NCBI GenBank assembly: GCA_900128395.1
Contig: LT649369.1
Location: forward strand, 1-31,641
Length of the DNA stretch: 31,641 nt
Reading direction: 5' to 3'
From: Stramenopiles sp. TOSAG23-2
Lineage: Eukaryota > Sar
The translations under genes and the position numbers were made by a program. The notes under the pieces were generated by a model. The model searched no databases and was not told where the DNA came from. It saw only the letters and a program-made list of their open reading frames with translations. Position 1 is the stretch's first letter. Every line of letters begins with the position of its first letter. Below are positions 29,037-31,641 of this stretch, in pieces.

Positions 29037-30098
29037 ATGAAGAAAAAACGTAGACGATGTAAAGAAACGAAACATTATAGACGCGTAGTAAGAAATAGGG
29101 TACAAGAAATATTTGGCCGATATGATAAATTATGTAATAATAATAAGAAGAAATTTAATCAAAAAACTGCATTGAACGTAGTTGAAAACCAAACACGACA
29201 AACTACATTAGTAAATAAGTGTACTATGGAACAATTAGTAATGAAACCTCCCGATCAACCTACGCCATCTCCATCGTCGTCCATCCATAAATTAAAAGAT
29301 ATGATAACATCACCTAATAACGGTCTTAATAATAATGTCAACCTCTCTCCAATACTTTCTTCAAATAATTCCTCCTCCATACAAATAATGAATGTTGATG
29401 GAAGTTTAAGTTATAACCAATCACATTTTATGTATGAAAGTTCGGGGATTATGTCTGATATCGATGGTAGTCAATCTCGCCCATTAATCGTTTCGCCATG
29501 CAAAGATGGTGTTACTACTCTTGGCCATGCTAGGAGAGCTCCCAAAACGACATTGCAATTATCATCCTTTGAATCATCATCATCATCCCTTGAAGAAGCG
29601 GAGGAAGATTTGGAATTATTCGTAAAAGAAAATGAAATGATAAAACAACAATTCTTCGACAATATTAAAAAAAGAATATCGTCATTGATGAAAGAAGGTA
29701 GCAGTCATACAAATGTAAATGCATTCATTGAAAAGTATTGCCAGTACGATAGCAATAAATTTAATACTAGTGTAAACATATTGATTGAACGTTTAAAAGC
29801 ATTGGCTTTGTATTTTTCAACAGATCCATCCTCACAATATACAGCGTGGCGAACTTGCAGTGCTTTAAAAGACATTATAACATTATCTAAAGAGGAAGGT
29901 CATAATATACAGCCAAAATACTATTGGAAACATCGATCATTAAATTTTTGTCGACATTATTTAAAAATTGAAAAAAGTAAAGGATTTCTTTTCTCTCCAT
30001 GGTTATTAGATAATGATGAAGTGGATGATACTGAAGAAGATTCATTTGATGATGCGGAAGAACAAGCATTTGCCGAATCAATACCATTTTCATTGTGA
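29037..30098 (+). CDS. Hypothetical protein with basic N-terminus and acidic C-terminus (353 aa)
   Basis: It runs from ATG to TGA. Residues 1-40 are strongly basic (MKKKRRRCKETKHYRRVVRNR) and resemble a nuclear localisation or nucleic-acid-binding segment. Residues about 40-200 are low complexity, rich in Ser, Asn and Pro. A helical segment at about 195-325 looks like the only folded part; recognisable stretches are KENEMIKQQFFDNIKKRI, NILIERLKALALYF, SALKDIITLSKEEGH and KYYWKHRSLNFCRHYL. The last about 28 residues are acidic (DDTEEDSFDDAEEQ). No membrane segment or signal peptide is present. I do not recognise a family; a nuclear role is inferred only from charge distribution. The 3' flank leads to dispersed element copy C. 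Confidence 0.65.
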   Translation: MKKKRRRCKETKHYRRVVRNRVQEIFGRYDKLCNNNKKKFNQKTALNVVENQTRQTTLVNKCTMEQLVMKPPDQPTPSPSSSIHKLKDMITSPNNGLNNNVNLSPILSSNNSSSIQIMNVDGSLSYNQSHFMYESSGIMSDIDGSQSRPLIVSPCKDGVTTLGHARRAPKTTLQLSSFESSSSSLEEAEEDLELFVKENEMIKQQFFDNIKKRISSLMKEGSSHTNVNAFIEKYCQYDSNKFNTSVNILIERLKALALYFSTDPSSQYTAWRTCSALKDIITLSKEEGHNIQPKYYWKHRSLNFCRHYLKIEKSKGFLFSPWLLDNDEVDDTEEDSFDDAEEQAFAESIPFSL

Positions 30099-30355
30099 AT
30101 TAAGATAGTATGGTATCATATGACCCATAAGATATTGATATGATTAGAGATATGCATATCATATTTAAATCTTACTCGTAATATATGATTACAAATTATA
30201 TGGGGACTATTATATATTATATATATTAACTACCAAAAGAGATTCTTAAATCATATAGAAAAATGAGTCAAAAGTTATTACATATATATATATGATGTGA
30301 GTATTGCATGTATACGGGAATGTATTTTTATATGAAATTTATTTTTTTTATATTT

Positions 30356-30608
30356 TCCAGCGCGTTCAACGAGAGCGCACGGAAGGATAGAAACCTACTC
30401 ATGCTTGTAGAGTAATTTAGTTTGCAGAGGTGCATTAGAGCTTTACTATTAATAGTACTCGTAGGATAGAATATTATTCTTGCGATTGAGTATTGAGCAT
30501 ATGGCCATATTACTTAGCACGGGAAGTAAAATTATTATAACTTAGATTTTTAACACCATCATTTTTTAATAAAAATACGACGGTACGAAGTTCGTAATAT
30601 TTTATTAT
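30356..30608 (+). ncRNA. Dispersed structured element, copy C (candidate RNA or 3' element)
   Basis: The first about 110 bases differ from copy A by two substitutions and two 2-base indels. Helices are 30360-30378 (GCGCGTTC/GAGAGCGC), TACTC/GAGTA, TGCA-GAGG-TGCA, and the 14-bp palindrome TACTATTAATAGTA. It shares GATTGAGTATTGAG and CACGGGAAGTAAAATTATT with the others and ends with a T-run after CCATCA. It fills the space between the 353-aa gene and the stop of the actin-related gene, which it reaches directly. It would be transcribed antisense to the 3'UTR of the actin-related gene if expressed in this orientation. Confidence 0.5.
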
Positions 30609-31641
30609 TTAATATTCAGTTACAATACCACCTTTCATAGAATAAAAACTAGACAAACGATCCTCAACAACTTTCGAGCCACTTTCAAAGTACTCATCTT
30701 TTGTCGTCATTAATGATGAATTTACAAAGGAGGAGGATGCGAGTACATTTCCACCCGTCCACGCAAGATGATGTCGCCCTATAGGTGCATATACCTTTGC
30801 ACCGACACTACCCCACCCATAGGAAGATGTTATTTCATTACGAAATCGTTCTAGGAAGCACGGTAACAACGTTGTTCCACCACATAATACTACATTATGC
30901 TGTAATTTTGCACGATTTTCATTTGATAATCGAGTATTTAATATTGCCTTCCAAAACAATTCTTGCAATGGAGGTATCCTTGTATAATCACTTTCATTTT
31001 GATATAAATTTGCACGTCTAGGAGACCATAATGTTCCCTCTTCTCTAGGGCTTCGAGCAACTTTATTTTCTCCAGGAAATTTCCCATAATCACCAATTAT
31101 AGAACCCGAATAACGGCGACCAGGGGAAACATGCATACGTTTTGAACCAGGTGCAAGATTTTTCATCTTTGATCCTGTAAATAATATTTCTGAAAAATTT
31201 GTTAATTCACTGCGCACAATCAATTTGGTTCCATCTGGTAATTTCATCGGGTATTCCTCCGTGCCAGAAGGTAATTTACAATCATATGCAAATAAATAAT
31301 GAAATAAACTTTTACAATCTATTGCTGGCATTTGTCGGATCATCGGTACACTTTCCTTTGCTGAGTATACTAATGATAAACGTCTATTTACAATTTTATG
31401 CCGTGCATCCCAAAGTGCTTGGCCGCCACCTTTGTGCATTGCAATTTTACCATATTTTTCCTTTGTCGATGTCCACATATGTATATTGCCAAATTCCTTC
31501 ATTATTTTTTGACCATATCCATCTTCTGAATTTGATTTGACAATCAAGTCTTTCAATGAATCCGTTAAGTCTTTCCCAGCTAATTTAACGAATTGGCTTG
31601 CTGGCTGGAAAATTTGTCCATTTAAACAGGCATCAATTGCT
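30609..31641 (-). CDS. Divergent actin-related protein, 5' part beyond the window
   Basis: The frame is open from the right window edge to TAA at 30609, giving about 343 residues. Actin landmarks appear in order: LAGKDLTDSL (actin LAGRDLTDYL), LPDGTKLIVRSE...FSEILF (actin LPDGQVITIGNE...PEALF), NVVLCGGTTLLPCFLERFRNEI (actin VLSGGTTMYPG), and a C-terminal part with WTGGNVLAS and DEYFESG. Between the EILF position and the C-terminal third an extra Ser/Pro/Arg-rich stretch of about 60 residues replaces actin sequence, and about 14 residues extend past the normal actin end. The divergence excludes conventional actin. It is an actin-related protein of uncertain subclass, perhaps cytoplasmic or chromatin-linked. 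The nucleotide-binding N-terminal half is mostly outside the window. Confidence 0.88.
   Translation of the reverse strand, partial: AIDACLNGQIFQPASQFVKLAGKDLTDSLKDLIVKSNSEDGYGQKIMKEFGNIHMWTSTKEKYGKIAMHKGGGQALWDARHKIVNRRLSLVYSAKESVPMIRQMPAIDCKSLFHYLFAYDCKLPSGTEEYPMKLPDGTKLIVRSELTNFSEILFTGSKMKNLAPGSKRMHVSPGRRYSGSIIGDYGKFPGENKVARSPREEGTLWSPRRANLYQNESDYTRIPPLQELFWKAILNTRLSNENRAKLQHNVVLCGGTTLLPCFLERFRNEITSSYGWGSVGAKVYAPIGRHHLAWTGGNVLASSSFVNSSLMTTKDEYFESGSKVVEDRLSSFYSMKGGIVTEY

Noticed and set aside
1-31641. CRISPR arrays, rRNA and tRNA genes
   Set aside because: No regularly spaced repeats and no tRNA cloverleaf or rRNA signature were seen on either strand.

Overview
The window looks like nuclear DNA from an AT-rich, flagellated microbial eukaryote. 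Intergenic DNA is dominated by A/T runs and TA microsatellites. Genes start at ATG with A usually at -3 and use the standard code: TAA, TAG and TGA all end frames. One clear GT-AG spliceosomal intron is visible in the Nramp gene. Several proteins are hallmarks of cilia/flagella: STPGP (SHIPPO-type) repeats, a very large LRR protein, and an LRR-ankyrin-IQ-EF-hand protein. No bacterial operons, Shine-Dalgarno sites, rRNA, tRNA or CRISPR were seen. A stramenopile-like or similar protist is my inference only; the sequence does not settle the lineage.

Layout. 1-1098 holds no recognised gene but contains a MITE-like hairpin element. 1099-1758 (+) is a small secreted basic protein. 2578-3906 (+) and 4351-5112 (-) are unrecognised. 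5666-12457 (+) is a 2263-aa LRR protein with an N-terminal RPxT-repeat domain and WW-like modules. 12986-14086 (-) is a glutaredoxin fused to a multi-spanning membrane domain, whose frame is interrupted by one TGA. 14714-16738 (+) is an Nramp divalent-metal transporter with a 126-bp intron. 17911-19494 (-) is an STPGP-repeat protein. 20657-26758 (+) is a 2033-aa LRR/ankyrin/IQ/EF-hand protein. 27503-28441 (-) is an erlin (SPFH family). 29037-30098 (+) is unrecognised. 30609-31641 (-) is a divergent actin-related protein cut by the right window edge.

From position 2578 onward the ten genes alternate strand perfectly, so every intergenic region is either a divergent promoter or a convergent 3'-3' junction. 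The STPGP-repeat and IQ/LRR genes share one divergent promoter region of 1.16 kb, which suggests joint regulation of flagellar parts. All three flagellum-type proteins carry the same short motif, RPx[T/S].

The observation I rate highest is a dispersed element of about 230 nt, richer in G+C than its surroundings. It occurs three times (16875-17105, 26995-27415, 30356-30608), always in the same orientation and always in a convergent intergenic region. Two short helices show paired, compensating base changes between copies, which points to a structured RNA or a structured 3' element. Second is the in-frame TGA of the glutaredoxin gene, followed by 51 further open codons in the same frame.
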